Source of the DNA: Ryuthela nishihirai | Taxonomy: Eukaryota > Arthropoda > Arachnida > Araneae > Heptathelidae | Length of the DNA: 64,000 nucleotides | Direction of reading: 5' to 3' | Assembly: GCA_038380435.1 (NCBI GenBank) | Contig: JAWZYU010000019.1 | Location: 18,377,801 to 18,441,800, forward strand | In this document: in pieces, positions 22,148 through 34,542 of the stretch | Layout of the letters: each line of letters opens with the position of its first letter | Position numbering within the stretch: position 1 is the first letter of the stretch | Program-made: the position numbers and the translations under genes | The notes under the pieces: model-generated | What the model saw: only the letters and a program-made list of their open reading frames with translations | Told to the model about the DNA's origin: nothing | Databases searched by the model: none

Positions 22148-22349
22148 GTATTTATTTTTATTTTTCAAGTACACAAAAAAAGCTAAAATTAAATTGTTGA
22201 TTTGTGATTTTTACAATTAGTGCTTTCAGTGCTAAGGGCACTGGGAAAGAAGAAAGACACGTATTTAGGCTGCTTAACAATGTTTTATTAACTTAGCATT
22301 CATTGGGTAAACAGAAGTCAATATATGCACAGTCAGAAAGTGTATATGT

Positions 22350-22423
22350 TATACTTGTGACCTGGCCATTTAGCCCATGGTGTGCAAAAAAAAGTGCCGC
22401 TCAGAGGTAAAACAACCCAACGT
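22350..22423 (+). mobile_element. SINE-1 3' end fragment
   Basis: Only the last ~70 bp remain: 'tgacctggccatttagccc', 'gtgtgcaaaaaaaagtgcc' and 'gaggtaaaacaacccaac'. Confidence 0.7.
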
Positions 22424-22486
22424 TTATGTTGCATCACAACTTTCACTGTAAATGCCTGTATTATTTTAGTGTTGTCATTATTTCGT

Positions 22487-22790
22487 GCGCCAGGCTCGTA
22501 ATCTGTAGTTCCCAGGTTCGAGTCCCAGCTGGGTCAGCGTTGAGATTTATCTCCGCCGTCCGTCGGATGGGACGTTAAGCCGTGGCCCCGTGTGCGGGAG
22601 AGCCATACCCTGTGCACGTTAAAGAACACGCTGGATGGCCTTGACGGGAGGTTACCATCTGTCTCCCAACAGCTGTTCCAGTGGGTCCCCTCCCCAAACC
22701 TTCTCTGAGCCTTCGGGGTCCATGTGACCTGGCCATTTAGCCCATGGTGTGCAAAAAAGTGCTGCTCAGAGGTAAAACAACCCAACAACA
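22487..22790 (+). mobile_element. SINE-1, head partly missing, internal deletion
   Basis: It starts 'gcgccaggctcgtaatctg', keeps the B box 'ggttcgagtcc', and lacks part of the segment after 'ttatctccgc'. It then carries the central domain and 3' end. The 11-bp duplication 'cattatttcgt' flanks it (22476-22486 and 22791-22801). The 5' end stops inside the tRNA A-box half, as expected for truncated retroposition. Confidence 0.82.
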
Positions 22791-22801
22791 CATTATTTCG
22801 T

Positions 22802-23675
22802 TTTATATTGAAGTTAATGTTTTGTTATGAAACTCCCATAATTTCAAACACCATGAGGAAAACCCTAGACAGTGCTGAAGTAGATACCCTGAAAATGACA
22901 ATTTTTGTTGCATCCTGTAGAGTTAGACCAAGTGGCAAAATAACCAGTGATAACTAAAGCAGTTAACAACAGCACATGATTGGTTGTATAGATGCTTTGT
23001 GTATGTTCCCCCCAAAATAAGCAATTCATTTGTATCCCAACTACACTTCTTTCTAGGTTTTTTCATAAGAAAACAGACAATGTATTTCTAATTCATAATA
23101 GTTGGCCTTATCAAATGAAATTCAATTAGATCTTTTCCATACTGTTGCATATGATACCACCATCTTTGTCATCTAAGTTTAATTTTTTTTTGGATGTCTG
23201 TATACATTGGAATTAGGGGTATTGATTTGGCAGATACCATTGCCAAGTTTTCTCCACCATTACTGATCCCCACTGCTGCTTCCATGTGCAAATTTCCAGC
23301 AGTACTCTAATAAATCTCTGAACATAGTGGCTGGATATGAAATGAATAGACAAATAAATTATTCCAAATCAATCCCGTTGCTTTTTCTATTTGTCATAAG
23401 AATGCAGTTATTTTTGTTTGTCTCTGATTAGGTAACAATTATTTTAAGCATTCTTTTATGATAAAGAAAACTCTATTTTTTTTGTCATATTTTGGTGATT
23501 TAATTATTGTCATTTGTGAAATAAAATCTTTAAAACTGTTGATGAGACTAGTAATATGAAAGGTTTGGTGATAAAGAGAAAATGAACATAAAGAAAATGG
23601 TTCAGTAGGTAATGGGCATAAGAGCTTCTTATGAATGTTTGGGCTCTTGAGAAAATTGCAATTGTATAAAAAAAA
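22802..23675. other. PMS1 intron, no recognised gene
   Basis: AT-rich sequence without SINE, transposon terminus or coding motif that I can identify. Confidence 0.45.
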
Positions 23676-23676
23676 A

Positions 23677-23872
23677 TACCCCCTCAAGCAGCTGCTTGCC
23701 ACAGAGGTCTGACAGGAGCCTGTCAGTTTATATGCCACAGTAGGAGATCTGAGAGGATGGCAGGACCTCAGCAGAAAAACGACACACACATCCATGCCTA
23801 ATTCCAGGGCTCGAACCCAGGTCCCTTAGATCAAGTAGCCAAGTGTGCTAACCACTCGGCCACGGGACAACA
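23677..23872 (-). mobile_element. SINE-2, full length
   Basis: Reversed it shows the head with 'ggccgagtggttagcacac' and 'gggttcgagccctgg', then 'cgtttttctgctgaggtcc', 'ctgacaggctcctgtcag' and 'gcagctgcttgagggggta'. The head ends at the 'gtcccgtggcc' complement near 23870. Confidence 0.78.
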
Positions 23873-24255
23873 ATTGTATAAGTCAGATATATATTATTAA
23901 AATATCACAAAAAAATTATTCTCAATCAACAAAGATTCTAGGAATTTTATGAATCTGAGCTATCAATTATATGATTATTTTGCATATTGCAAGATGTAGC
24001 AAAAGTTCCAGATCAAGGCAGAAAATAGTCTTTTTATCAAAAATATTTAAGTGAAATGACAATGTCTATTTGACATAAATTTTATGTTATTAAATGTTAG
24101 TCGAGAATCATATAAGAAAAATTATTTTATCATGCAGGAAATTTTGGTGCTTAGTATTTATAAGATCAAATCACCCTTTCTCTGTAATCTCTTCTGTTAT
24201 CTCTCAACTATAATTTTACTTCATTGTGTGTTATTCTATATATTTAATCCAGGAT

Positions 24256-24371
24256 TGAGTTGTTTTGCCTCTGAGTGGCACTTTTTTGCAAACAATGGGC
24301 TAAATGGCCATGTCACAAAGACTCAGAGAAAGTTGGGGGAAGGGACCCACTGGACAGCTGTTGCCCCATTT
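24256..24371 (-). mobile_element. SINE-1 3' fragment
   Basis: It reads 'gagttgttttgcctctgagtgg', 'ttttttgcaaacaatgggc' and 'ggccatgtcacaaagactc' on the plus strand, the reversed 3' half of SINE-1. The remainder of the element is absent. Confidence 0.65.
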
Positions 24372-25083
24372 AACCAAAGTTTTTTACATCTGGGTTGCTT
24401 TTATATATGTATATATATATATCTTGTTGGTTTACATGTTATTTATACATTTGTTCATTATTGTTGTTTACTACATTTATTTTTGTTGTTTTATGTCTTT
24501 TTTTCTGTTTGTGTTTAGTACTTTGTGTTATTTGATTTTTAAATTTGGTTGAGGGTTTCATGACTTTTATCATTTGTCTTTTGGCACATATAGCCTAAGT
24601 TGCTAATGCACCATAAAACCCCCAAACAATCAACCAACCCTTTTGATATCCAGTCTAGTTTTTTTTGCCATATCCAGTCTTTTTTGTTAATTTCAATCTT
24701 TCAACCAGTAACATTCTCTGAAGTTTGCCCACCCCTGCTGTAGATAGTATTGTAAAAAATATATATAAACTAACTTTAAAATAAGATGATGGATTTTTCA
24801 TCAAACATTGCAATGATTTCTCACTGCATTTTGAACAACGTTTGTTCATTAATTGTGAAAATAATTATGAGAAATACAGGTAGCTGACAAAAAATGGAAA
24901 CAGCTACATAAAATTGCTAGTATGGTATTGGACTGCCATGTGAGTACAATACAACCTGTATACCTCATGACAGAATCTAATAGTGTCTGAAAGTCAGTAG
25001 AAGGGATGTGACACCATTCGCCCACAAGAAACATTGTCGATTCTTACTTGTTCAATGGAGCTGGGAAAACACTACCTGAAACG

Positions 25084-25365
25084 TCATTCCAGAAGTTCCC
25101 ATAGATATTCTAGTGGGTTGATATCTGGTGACTGTGGTGGCCATTGTATATGGAAAAAAGTCTCGTGCTCCTCAATCCACTGGGTGAGTACATGTGCTCT
25201 GTGGATGAAAGTATTGTCATCCTGAAAGACAGCTCTCTCTTCATGAAAGAAATGCTTTATCATTGGATGAAGATGATCACTTATAACTGTCAAATAGTGA
25301 TTGGCATTAATCTTGCCTTCTAACAGAATGACTGCACTAAACCATGCCACTAGAAAGCACCCCAC
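25084..25365 (-). pseudogene. Tc1-like transposase, C-terminal catalytic part
   Basis: Ninety-three residues are open. VFQDDNTFIHRAHVLTQWIE holds the second catalytic Asp, and WPPQSPDINPLEYLWELLE holds the final Glu of the DDE triad. The spacing from QDD to the Glu is that of Tc1 elements (DD34E-like). Upstream pieces on the same strand (25411-25668, and RRVSSKTVCQELQKDG near 25650) are out of frame, so the gene is dead. Confidence 0.75.
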
Positions 25366-25807
25366 ACCATTATCGAACTGCCAGAACCCTTAACTATTGA
25401 GAACAAGCAATCAGAGTTGTAAGCTTCCTTCAGTTGGCTCCACATAGGCACTCATCCATTTTTCAGAAACAAAGTGTAGAATAATTGTCAGCCCATAATT
25501 GCCCCAACACATTCTTCCACTGCGTCTCCACTCTGTTCTCTTTGCATCATTGAACATGACAATATGCATTGACAGGTGTGATAAGTGGCTTTTGAAGTGC
25601 AGCTTGATCATGATATCCATCTTTCTGGAGTTCTTGACATACTGTTTTTGATGAAACTCTCCTCTCATGTCCTGTGTTGAAATCCATGCACAACTGATCA
25701 GCTGCAGCTCCGCAGTTTTGCTTTACACATTGCACTAATGTTTGAACATCCTGATTCTGGAGTGTGTGCCTTTGCTTTACAGATGATGTCTTCCCTTTAG
25801 ATTCCTG

Positions 25808-26163
25808 CGCCAGGCTCATAATCTGTAGTTCCCAGGTTTGAGTCCCAGCTGGGTCAGTGTTGAGATTTATCTCTACAAAATTCCCCGCCTTGCCCACGGT
25901 CAGTAGGGGACACCGATGGGCTTGGAAAGGCCACCGTCCGTCGGATGGGACGTTAAGCCGTGGCCCCGTGTGTGGGAGAGCCATACCCTGTGCACGTTAA
26001 AGAACACGCTGGATGGCCTTGATGGGAGGCTACCATCTGTCTCCCAACAGCTGTTCCAGTTGGTCCACTCCCCCAACCTTCTCTGAACCTTCGGGGTCCA
26101 TGCGACCTGGCCATTTAGCCCATGGTGTGCAAAAAAGTGCCGCTCAGAGGTAAAACAACCCAA
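25808..26163 (+). mobile_element. SINE-1, 15-bp target duplication, inside Tc1-C
   Basis: Begins 'cgccaggctcataatctg' and ends 'gtaaaacaacccaac'. The exact 15-bp duplication 'ccctttagattcctg' is at 25793-25807 and 26164-26178. The 5' end is truncated inside the tRNA head. The insertion splits the transposase region of the Tc1-C element. Confidence 0.88.
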
Positions 26164-26272
26164 CCCTTTAGATTCCTGTGAAGACGAGACTTTGGAAACC
26201 GTTCCTCATGAAACATTAGGGAGTTTAGCTGTCTTAGTGTCTGAAGTTCCTGCCAAATGTGCTCCAACAATC

Positions 26273-26481
26273 GGGCGGGGGTGGCTCAATCGGTAGCACG
26301 CCAGGCTCATAATCTGCAGTTCCCAGGTTCGAGTCCCAGCTGGGTCAGCGTTGAGATTTATCTCCGCAAAATTCCCCGCTCATGGTCAGTAGGGGACACC
26401 GATGGGCTGGCCTGGCCAATTAGCCCAAGATGTGCAAAAAAGTGCCGCTCAGAGGTAAAACAACCCAACAACACAACACAA
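26273..26481 (+). mobile_element. SINE-1 with internal deletion, inside Tc1-C
   Basis: The tRNA head is complete ('ggcgggggtggctcaatcgg'). After 'gacaccgatgggctgg' the element jumps to 'cctggccaattagccc', losing about 170 bp of the central domain. The 11-bp duplication 'ctccaacaatc' flanks it (26262-26272 and 26482-26492). Confidence 0.85.
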
Positions 26482-26704
26482 CTCCAACAATCATTCCTCT
26501 TTCAAAATCGCTATGGTTTTGATGACATGGTACCAATATTTGCATGCAGTTATGCCAGGTTTGCCTTTATAGACATGATGCTAAGCATGCTGGGATGTCA
26601 TTTTCTTGTTTCATGCCCTTCAGTGGCACTTAGATGCCACTATTTAACATAAACCAAAGGCTTTCTGCAGACCTTGGTGTTTCCATTTTTCTGTCCATTA
26701 CTTG

Positions 26705-27916
26705 TACTCCGAAGAGCCAAAACTTGACTAGCCTGCCTTTATACAAATCGAAGGAACTGCAGGTAAACAATGGCGCTTGTGAGCATCATGAAACAGTATA
26801 AATAACACCAATACTGAGCTCTGTTAATCAGTGTTATTCTTGTCCTTCGGATGGGAAAAGCAGTGGACTTAAGTGAGTTTGACAAAAGCCAAATTGTAAT
26901 GCCAGACAACTGGGTCAGAGCATTTCTGAGATGGCAAAGCTTGTTGGGTGCTCATGGTCAGCCATGGTTAGTATCTTCAAAAAGTGGTCCGAGGAGGGAA
27001 AAAACCATGAATCGCTGGCAAGGTAAGGTGTGGGGCAACCATGGCTCATCGATGCTAGAGGTGAGCAAAGGCTATCCTGTGTGGTATGAGCCAACAGAAG
27101 GGATACTGTGGCACAACTCACCTGTAATTTGAATGCTGGTGACGGGAGTAATGTATCACAACACACACTATATAAAACCCTGCTGAAAATGGGGCTGCAT
27201 AGCCACAGACCATTCCGAGTGCCCATGCTAACTTCAGTTCACCATCAAAAACACCTACAGTGGGCATGCAAGCATCAAAACTGGACCTTGAATGATTGGA
27301 AGAAGGTCATCTGGTCCAATGAATCTCTTTCCTGTTGCACTATGTGGATGGCTGGATGCATGTGCATTGTTTACCTGGGGAAGTGTTGGCACTGGATGCA
27401 TCGTGGGATGAAAACAAGCCAGTGGAGGAAGTGTTATGCTTTGGTCAATGTTCTGCTGGGAAACCCTGGATCCAGTCATTCATATTCAGGAAACTATGAC
27501 AGCTACCACCTTCCTAAACATCATTGCAGACCAGGTATGTCCTTTCATTGCTACAGTATATCCCTCTAGTAGTGCCTTCTTTCAGCAAGATAATGTGCCA
27601 TGCCACACTGCCTGGATTGTTCGAAAATAGTTTGCAGAACATGAGGAAGGCTTCCAGGATTGCCCTGGCCTCCAAATTCCTCAGACATCAATCCTATCAA
27701 GCATCTGTGGTTTGTGTTGGAACAGCATATCTGATCTGTGGCGACTCAACCACATAACTTATAAGAGTTAAAGGATCTGCTGGTACCAGATACCACAAGA
27801 CACCTTTAGAAATCTTGTAGCTTCCATGCCTCACTGGGTAAGAGCTGTTTTGGTGGCACGTGGAGGACCAACATCATATTAGGCAGGTCATCATAATGTT
27901 TTGGCTCTTTGGTGTA
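26705..27916 (+). mobile_element. Tc1-like transposon family A, copy 2
   Basis: Its left repeat 'ctccgaagagccaaaac' follows the TA shared with Tc1-C. The right repeat is 'ataatgttttggctctttgg' plus TGTA. The transposase starts at 26851 (MGKAVDLSEFDKSQIVM). Downstream pieces include SIHLPKHHCRPG-like shadows and the true core FFQQDNVPCHTAWIVRK near 27585. Several frameshifts and a stop after IVRK disable it. Confidence 0.88.
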
Positions 27917-28104
27917 TATCTCTTAAGTTATGTGATAGGTATTTAATTTGTTATGTATTAATTAAAACTTTTAATTTGCTGGAGATTTTTATGTTTTACT
28001 CTGTTTTAAAAATGAATAAATTGCTAAATTTGAGTTTTAATTGAAAATGTTATTAAATCCAGAGGTTTCTGAAAAAATATGTTGTTGACATTATCATGTT
28101 TTAG

Positions 28105-28297
28105 CCAGTGACTGTTCTTGGTCCATGTGGAGTTAAAAGAAGTATGCAATCTATAAAGAAATTGCCTGGAGAGTTTAAAAAGAAGTGCCTTAAAGAAAAC
28201 AATTCTAAGACTACTTTGTTTGATATGGTTGCATTTCATCCTGTACGCAGACCGAACTCAGCATTTAGTTATTTCTGTCAAGATACAAGGTTTGAAG
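28105..28297 (+). CDS. PMS1: PMS1 exon: linker end and first part of HMG box
   Basis: This 193-nt exon has acceptor 'atgttttag', donor GTATGT at 28298, and runs from phase 0 to phase 1. It encodes PVTVLGPCGVKRSMQSIKKL, a basic stretch, then TLFDMVAFHPVRRPNSAFSY and FCQDTRFE. 'RRPNSAFSYFCQDTR' is the start of an HMG box (helix 1: K/R-P-x-S-A-F-x-x-F). The animal PMS1 HMG box has the same place and sequence style after a 'YDLLSN'-like segment. The HMG box is thought to bind bent or distorted DNA. The box is completed in the exon at 53827. Confidence 0.85.
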
Positions 28298-29261
28298 GTA
28301 TGTTGTTGTCAAGTATTTTGAATAGTAAGTGTTCAATAATGAAATTTTGATTACATATCCTTAATGTCCATATATCATGAAGTAATGGTTATAGTAATAA
28401 ACTTATGTCTTTAAAGTTTTGTCATTTCTCTTTTTACCAGTTTGTAAAGCACATTTAAATGAATCTTCCTTCACAGTCATGTAAAATATACCATATCTAA
28501 ACAATGCTATTCATATATTATGTGTGTAAAAAAATTCAGAAACATGAAGTCACCTATGAATGAATCATAAATTTGAATGATAGTACATTCAAATACGAAT
28601 TACAGGTGTTTTTGCATTGGGAATTTTATATCTAGCATTGGGAATTTTATATCTAGTGTTTGTTATAGTCTAGTTTTGTATGGATTTCACACGATATAAC
28701 AACTATTCATAATTAGTCACAGGATCATTAGTTAAACCCATGTTTTAAGAACTACATGTAGTCCCAATGGTGATTGTGTAGTCTTCAACCTCTTGAACAA
28801 AATGTGAGTGATTTGAGGATATTATTTAGAATGTACAAAATTATGTTTCGAATTATGTTTATATAAAGTTTTATATTTTCAAGTTTATTCATATTCTTGT
28901 ATTGAAACCTTGTTCCATGATATTAAACATTTATTTGTTGATATTTTGTAAATGAAAAGTCATATTTATCATGTGTTTCACATTTATGTTCTTTTCTGTA
29001 GCCCTCATTTCATGCTTGTTGATTCAGTATGGCTCACTTAGCTGGGGACTACTGATATAGGAGATCCCAAGTATAAGTATTTGTGAAATGACTATGTTAT
29101 TTTTACGCTTGATAATTTCTGATTGATAGCCACTGTATTTATTAATGAGTTTAAATTTATATTTGGATTGAAAAAATTTCTATAGAAACTTGAGAGTAAT
29201 ATCACCTCTGAACTGAGATTTTATAACAATCCAAATACCCAGGTCAGCTACACACTGGTTG
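28298..29261. other. PMS1 intron, no recognised gene
   Basis: AT-rich intron. A 19-bp direct repeat 'attgggaattttatatcta' occurs near 28615-28655. No other recognisable element. Confidence 0.45.
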
Positions 29262-29272
29262 CACTGCTACCA

Positions 29273-29646
29273 TTTGGGTTGGGTTGTTTTACCTCTGAGC
29301 GGCACTTTTTTGCACAGCATGGGCTAAATGGCCAGGTCACATAGACCCTGAAGGCTCAGAGAAGGTTGGGGTGGAACAGCTGTTGGGAGACAGATGGTAG
29401 CTTCCTGTTAAGGCCATCCAGTGTGTTCTTTAACATGCACAGGGTATGGCTCTCCCACATACAGGGCCACGGCTTAACATCGCATCCGACAGACGGTGGC
29501 CTTTCCAAGCCCATCAGTGTCCTCTACTGACCATGGGCAGGGCGGGAAGTTTTGTGGAGATAAATCTCAGTGCTGGCCCAGCTGGGACTCGAACCTGGGA
29601 ACTGCATTACGAGTCTGGCACACTACTGACTGAGCCATCCCCGCCC
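29273..29646 (-). mobile_element. SINE-1, full length, reversed
   Basis: Plus strand begins 'gggttgggttgttttacc' and ends with the head complement 'gactgagccatccccgccc'. The 11-bp duplication 'cactgctacca' is at 29262-29272 and 29647-29657. It is the only near-complete minus-strand SINE-1 in the window. Confidence 0.87.
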
Positions 29647-29657
29647 CACTGCTACCA

Positions 29658-30345
29658 CCAATGTGTTTTGACATCACTGTGTCAAACTGTTTTGCTATAG
29701 TTTAGCATCCTATTATACACACTAAGACTTAAGCACAATAGAGAATCATTCAGATTCCTTCTTGGTTTATTGATTGATACATCCTGAAAAGCTAACATAT
29801 TGTTTGGCTGTTCCAGGGTGGTGTCAATCATGTACATGCATCTGCTTGATTTTTGTTGTGATGAGTATCTAAAAAAAAATTTTTTTTATGGAAACGTTTA
29901 AATTGATTTGATAAGCAATTATGAAACAGTGAAAAGGACAATGTAAAATGTATAGCAGCATGCAAAGAAATTCCTTTGGAGTCAGGGACATTCATACATA
30001 TCTAATTTTCAGAGACTTCCTTGCAAAAAAATATGTTATTTTACCCTTCTGGTGGGAAGTTACAATCCTACACTTCTCACCTCTGGTTCTGCCAGTGAAA
30101 ATGGGTCTGAAAAATATTTTTGACAGAGAAACTATAGATTATATTAACAATATTATTACAAAACTGAAATCCAATATTCAAGTGCTATAAAATTTTAAAT
30201 AATTGAATGGGGAAAAATATGAAGATTTACAATTTCTTTAGATAATGGAATGATTTTTAATATAGGCTATATTATTGTTTTTTGATTTTCAGAACTGATA
30301 TTCAGAAGATGTCTTGAAGGCTTAGCAATAAATAAAGTACCTTTA
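29658..30345. other. PMS1 intron, no recognised gene
   Basis: AT-rich sequence. No motif, terminal repeat or RNA gene was identified before the TTAA at 30346. Confidence 0.45.
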
Positions 30346-32559
30346 TTAACCCTTCCAGGGTCCAGCCTGAAAAACTGATTTCATCCAGATATCCAGCTGC
30401 TTTTCCATTATGATCAGCCAAAAAAAAAAATTAACCTTAGAACTTTTTTTTGTTAAATAACTAATGAAAGGAATTTTGGCATGCTATATGCCAAATTAAT
30501 TAGCATTTAATTCTGGATTTTCTGAAAATACAATATTTAAAAGAAGAGAACTACTTTTATTTTAATAGGGCTTTTATAGAGGTGTATAGTAACAAAATGC
30601 ATTTGGCAATGCAAATAAAAATTTAAAAATAACTTAAAATTCTCTGTCATTGAGCAATAAAATTTTAAAGTTTATCCTTCAAACTATTTGCAAACTATTT
30701 GCTGGTTTCCATCCAGAGAATTTAATCCTCTGGATGGATTTCTATTTTCTCCCTATGCTCAGCCAAAAAAAAAATTTAACTTTAGAACTTTTTTGCCAAA
30801 TAACTGATGAAAGGAATTATGGAATGTTATATGCCAAATTAAACGGCATTTAATTCTGGATTTTCTGAAAATATAATATTTAACAAAAAAAAGATGACTA
30901 ATTTTATTTTAATAGGATTTTTCTGAGTTATGTAGTAAAAAAATGCATCTGACAATGCAAAAATTTATTTAAAATAAAAAACTAATAGACAAAAATTATT
31001 ATAATGTACATGAATAGAAGTTTTTTTGTTTCAAGTAAATATTTCTCTCGTTTTGTATGTAATTTTTTTCTCGGTAACATACTTTGAGAAAAATTCCAGG
31101 CTTTTAGCCAATTATGCTGAGTCAGATAAACAGGTCAACTTTAGAATTTTTTTTTTTAAATAACCAATTAATCGAAATAGGTTGTGTTATATTCCAAATT
31201 AAACAGAATTTAATTACGAATTTTATTAAAATAAATAATATAAACAAATTTACAAACATATTGATTTTAATAAGCCTTTTTCAATAAGATGTGAAAAAAA
31301 AAAGATTGCATTATACAATTAAGGCTTAATTTTGGAAAACATGAATAAAAATAGTTAAATTATATATTTATTAAAAGAAAATTTCCTCTTGAATAATGTA
31401 ATATTCAACCTGAAATATGATTTTTATTTCTTTAATGATTCTTTTCAGTATCGTATATTTTAAACATCGCCAGTGTTATATATAAAGTGACTTGGACTTC
31501 TCACATTCATGGGATTTTCTGAACTAGTTATGAAATGGAAAAAAACTTTCTTGGCTAACCTTTTTATTAAACATTATGAATTTTTTCTTTGGATGTTGAA
31601 GTTTGGCGAGCTTGGCTAAGTGCAGAAAGATTTGTGCACCAAAGCAAAAGAAAAAAATATATATATTGTCAGAGTGGCACAACCAAGACACTAGGGGTTG
31701 CTTTTAAAATCATTCAATATAAACATATAACTCATAGTTTTTTAAATGAAATTTTTAGGGGGGAGGGTGAAACATTCACAATGAGTTTGAGGTAGTGGTG
31801 GTAAAAACCCTTCCCAAAATTGCCCTCCAGCATGAGGACTGATTTCCATGTCAAGGAAGTCCATTTTGCTTCCATATCCAAGACCTCATTCATTTTCAGA
31901 AAATGGTACAAGTTCAAAATTTTTTTACTAAAAAACCAAGAAATAATAAAAGAAAAATTGCATATAATTTAATGTGATATTAAATGTAATATTCACAACA
32001 GCTTTTAAACTGGCCATCCAATGTAGCATAACTCAGAAAGATCGATAAATCAGCCAACTAAAAGATAGCTAATTTACAGAAATAAACAGAAATAAATTTT
32101 CTTCAGTACTCAAGAACTTATTCATTTTCAGAAAATGACACCATATCAAAGTTTATTTTACTGGAAAAGTAATAAATAATAAAAGAAAATTTAACAGATA
32201 GCCTAATTATTTTTAATCATTTATTTATTGAGACAAATTCAAATAAATCATTCCTTATTTACAGATGTCCTGCAAAGCTAACAGCTTATCTGCAGCAGAG
32301 AATAATACATTGACATAAAATATAATACCTTCTTTCTTCCATTAATTTGTTAATCTTAATATATTTATATCACATTGCATTTACTATGTACTATCTTACT
32401 ATTTCAGTTGAGAAATTTGACATTCAATATTATGCTCTATTTACTAAATTTTTTTTATCTTTTTTCATTTAGAATATTTCAAAATAATATTGGGATTTTT
32501 ATGTTTACATTCAGCACCACAAAATTTATCAGTATGTGTTAATATTAATTATCTAATTT

Positions 32560-33981
32560 TTTTAAATAAAAATCTGTTTAATTTGTGTTTTATTTCTCTG
32601 AAAGAATTTATGGCTAGCAGTTTCATTGGTAATTGATTGTAAATACATGGAATTTTGTAGTCGCTTTTTTTATGACATCAGCAAATACTCAACACAGTTT
32701 TTAATGTGTTTGATTTGTATGTTGTCATATCCAGGGGATTTGTTCTCATTTAAAGTTTTGATTATATTCACAATACCTGTCCTGTTTGCAGGAGGTATAT
32801 AAATTGAGTTTTTGTTTGTAGTGTTATTGATTGTTTCAAATTCAACATCAGGTTGTTGGTTGACTTCTCTTATGTGTAAAATTAATGAGCAATATTTACT
32901 GTTAAATTTATTTGCAATTTGTAAAAACATATTCTTAATGATAGTTTTGTCAATAGATCTTTTTATTTTATCCTCTAGTGCTTGATGGATTAATTCCCAT
33001 GTTTTTCTCATATTTCTTTTTATCATTAATTGTTCTTTATAAATATATATTTTTTTTATTTCTGATTTTCACTGTAACTAAATTGCGCAAATTTTTATAT
33101 TCATTTTCATACCTATCACTTTTTGTGTTATTATTATATATTTAATCCAAGCCTTATCTCTATGCTCCATTAAATTGATAATATCCACTGTGATCCATTG
33201 TTTGGTAACATTACGGTTATTTAGATGTTCTAAATTTTTATGTGTTTTTTTTTAATTTTTTTCTAAAATTTCATTGTATTTATTTTTTAAAAAATTGTAA
33301 CAATCAGTATTTTTGTTTGTGTTTCATGAGTTTTTGTTATATTAAACCTGTCAATTAAGATTATTTCCCTTTCGATATTTTTATGCTCGTAATACCAGTT
33401 AATATCTGTTGTTTTGATATTGGTTGAGACTTTTCCCCATATAGTTTCTCATCTTTTGATCCAAATATAGCTGCAATGAGATAATGATTAGCAATCTTAC
33501 TCAGTGAAATCATAGTTTCAGACATTATTTTTCCATCCAACTTTACATTTATATGGTTGATACTTGTGCAGCATAAATTGTTGCTTACTACTTCTTCTCT
33601 TGTTATGTCACTAATTAAGAGATCATATCCCATCTCAGCTAAAATATTTACACATATTTCGACACCATGTTTTTTAACATTCAGTACATCAAGATTAAAA
33701 TCTCCTACTAATATTTGATTATGCACATTAGCATGTTCTAAAAATTCATGGAAATGAATTAAGAAATGGTTTATATCTGTTCTTGGTGACCTGTATAAGG
33801 CTAATATATTATAAATTGTTTCACCTTTTATAACTCTCAAATATAGCATTTCTGCAGGCAGAATATTCACACTCATTTTCTCAACTGATATTGTGTTCCT
33901 GTAGTAAACAATTATTCCCTGTTTCCCTTTCTTAATACAGTGGACTCCCATATAATCCACTCCCCTATAATGCAAATTCAT
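32560..33981 (-). pseudogene. Jockey/CR1-like pol remnant: endonuclease, then RT deleted
   Basis: The minus frame 33981-33361 has KKGKQGIIVYYRN, ILALYRSPRTDINHFL, QILVGDFNLDVLN (the GDFN motif of APE-type endonucleases) and IANHYLIAAIF (degenerate SDH region). A second frame (33026-32670) holds the pre-RT linker ending NENKSPGYDNIQIKHIK, the start of the RT fingers. Directly after it comes IPCIYNQLPMKL-like sequence (about 32655-32610), the C-terminal 'YNxLP' block. The whole RT palm with its catalytic aspartates is therefore missing. The element cannot be active. Confidence 0.72.
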
Positions 33982-34503
33982 ATAACGCGCTGAAAAAATT
34001 GCGAAGCGCGATAAACAGTCCCGTATTACACGTAAGATAAATTTAACATTTTGACATAGTTTTTGATTTTTTGTTTAGAAAAGCAAATGTATACACTTAC
34101 CTGTTGTTTATATATGCAGAGTGAAGCTGACAGCTTTAAAAGATGTAAAGGTTTATCAAAAAAATAATATGCACATTTAAAGATATAAGAGGAAAATATT
34201 TTTATTCAACTTTTAATTAAAATAAAAATATGTACTTCACTATTTAACATTCATTCACTATCAGAAATATCAAGAAATAAGTTCCAATGACGCCGTCTTG
34301 TTAACGTTGGTTGTACAGATTCATCACTTGAAGAGTTCATAGTTTCGTCTTTATTGTTATCGTTATTTAAAAACAATTCTTTTTCCAGATCTTTTTTGGA
34401 TTGAAAATATGGGGATAGGCAATTCGTCTGATAATGCATGTCCTGTATAACGTGATTTCCTATAATGCGGAATGTATCCCCTGCATTGCACAATAGTCCA
34501 CTG
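33938..34503. mobile_element. pogo/Tigger-like element, 566 bp
   Basis: Termini CAGTGGACT (33938-33946) and AGTCCACTG (34495-34503) are perfect 9-bp inverted repeats with TA on both sides. Subterminal 'tataatgc'/'gcgctgaaa' and 'cctataatgcgg' resemble pogo/Tigger ends. A minus frame (34493-34251) of 80 residues ends SDSE and has an acidic tail. It could be the C-terminus of a transposase or chance. It is inserted in the Jockey-like element just after its first endonuclease segment. Confidence 0.7.
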
Positions 34504-34542
34504 TAGTATCATCAGAAATTTGTTCAAAGTTATTTAATTTAT

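Larger units (their letters stand above)
24875..26706 (-). mobile_element. Tc1-like transposon family C, with two SINEs inside
   Basis: Ends 'tacaggtagctgac' + 'aaaaaatggaaac' (24875) and 'gtttccatttttctgtcc' + 'attacttgta' (26706) form imperfect terminal inverted repeats with TA. Removing the two SINE-1 insertions and their duplications leaves about 1.24 kb, a normal Tc1 length. A degenerate transposase lies on the minus strand. The right end abuts the next Tc1 element (family A), which begins at the same TA. Confidence 0.78.

Noticed and set aside
23439..23795. 118-residue minus-strand frame
   Set aside because: Its first third is antisense SINE-2 and the rest is low-complexity intron.
34251..34493. 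80-residue frame in the pogo-like element as a transposase
   Set aside because: It partly overlaps the subterminal repeats and shows no DDE motif. At most it is a C-terminal relic.
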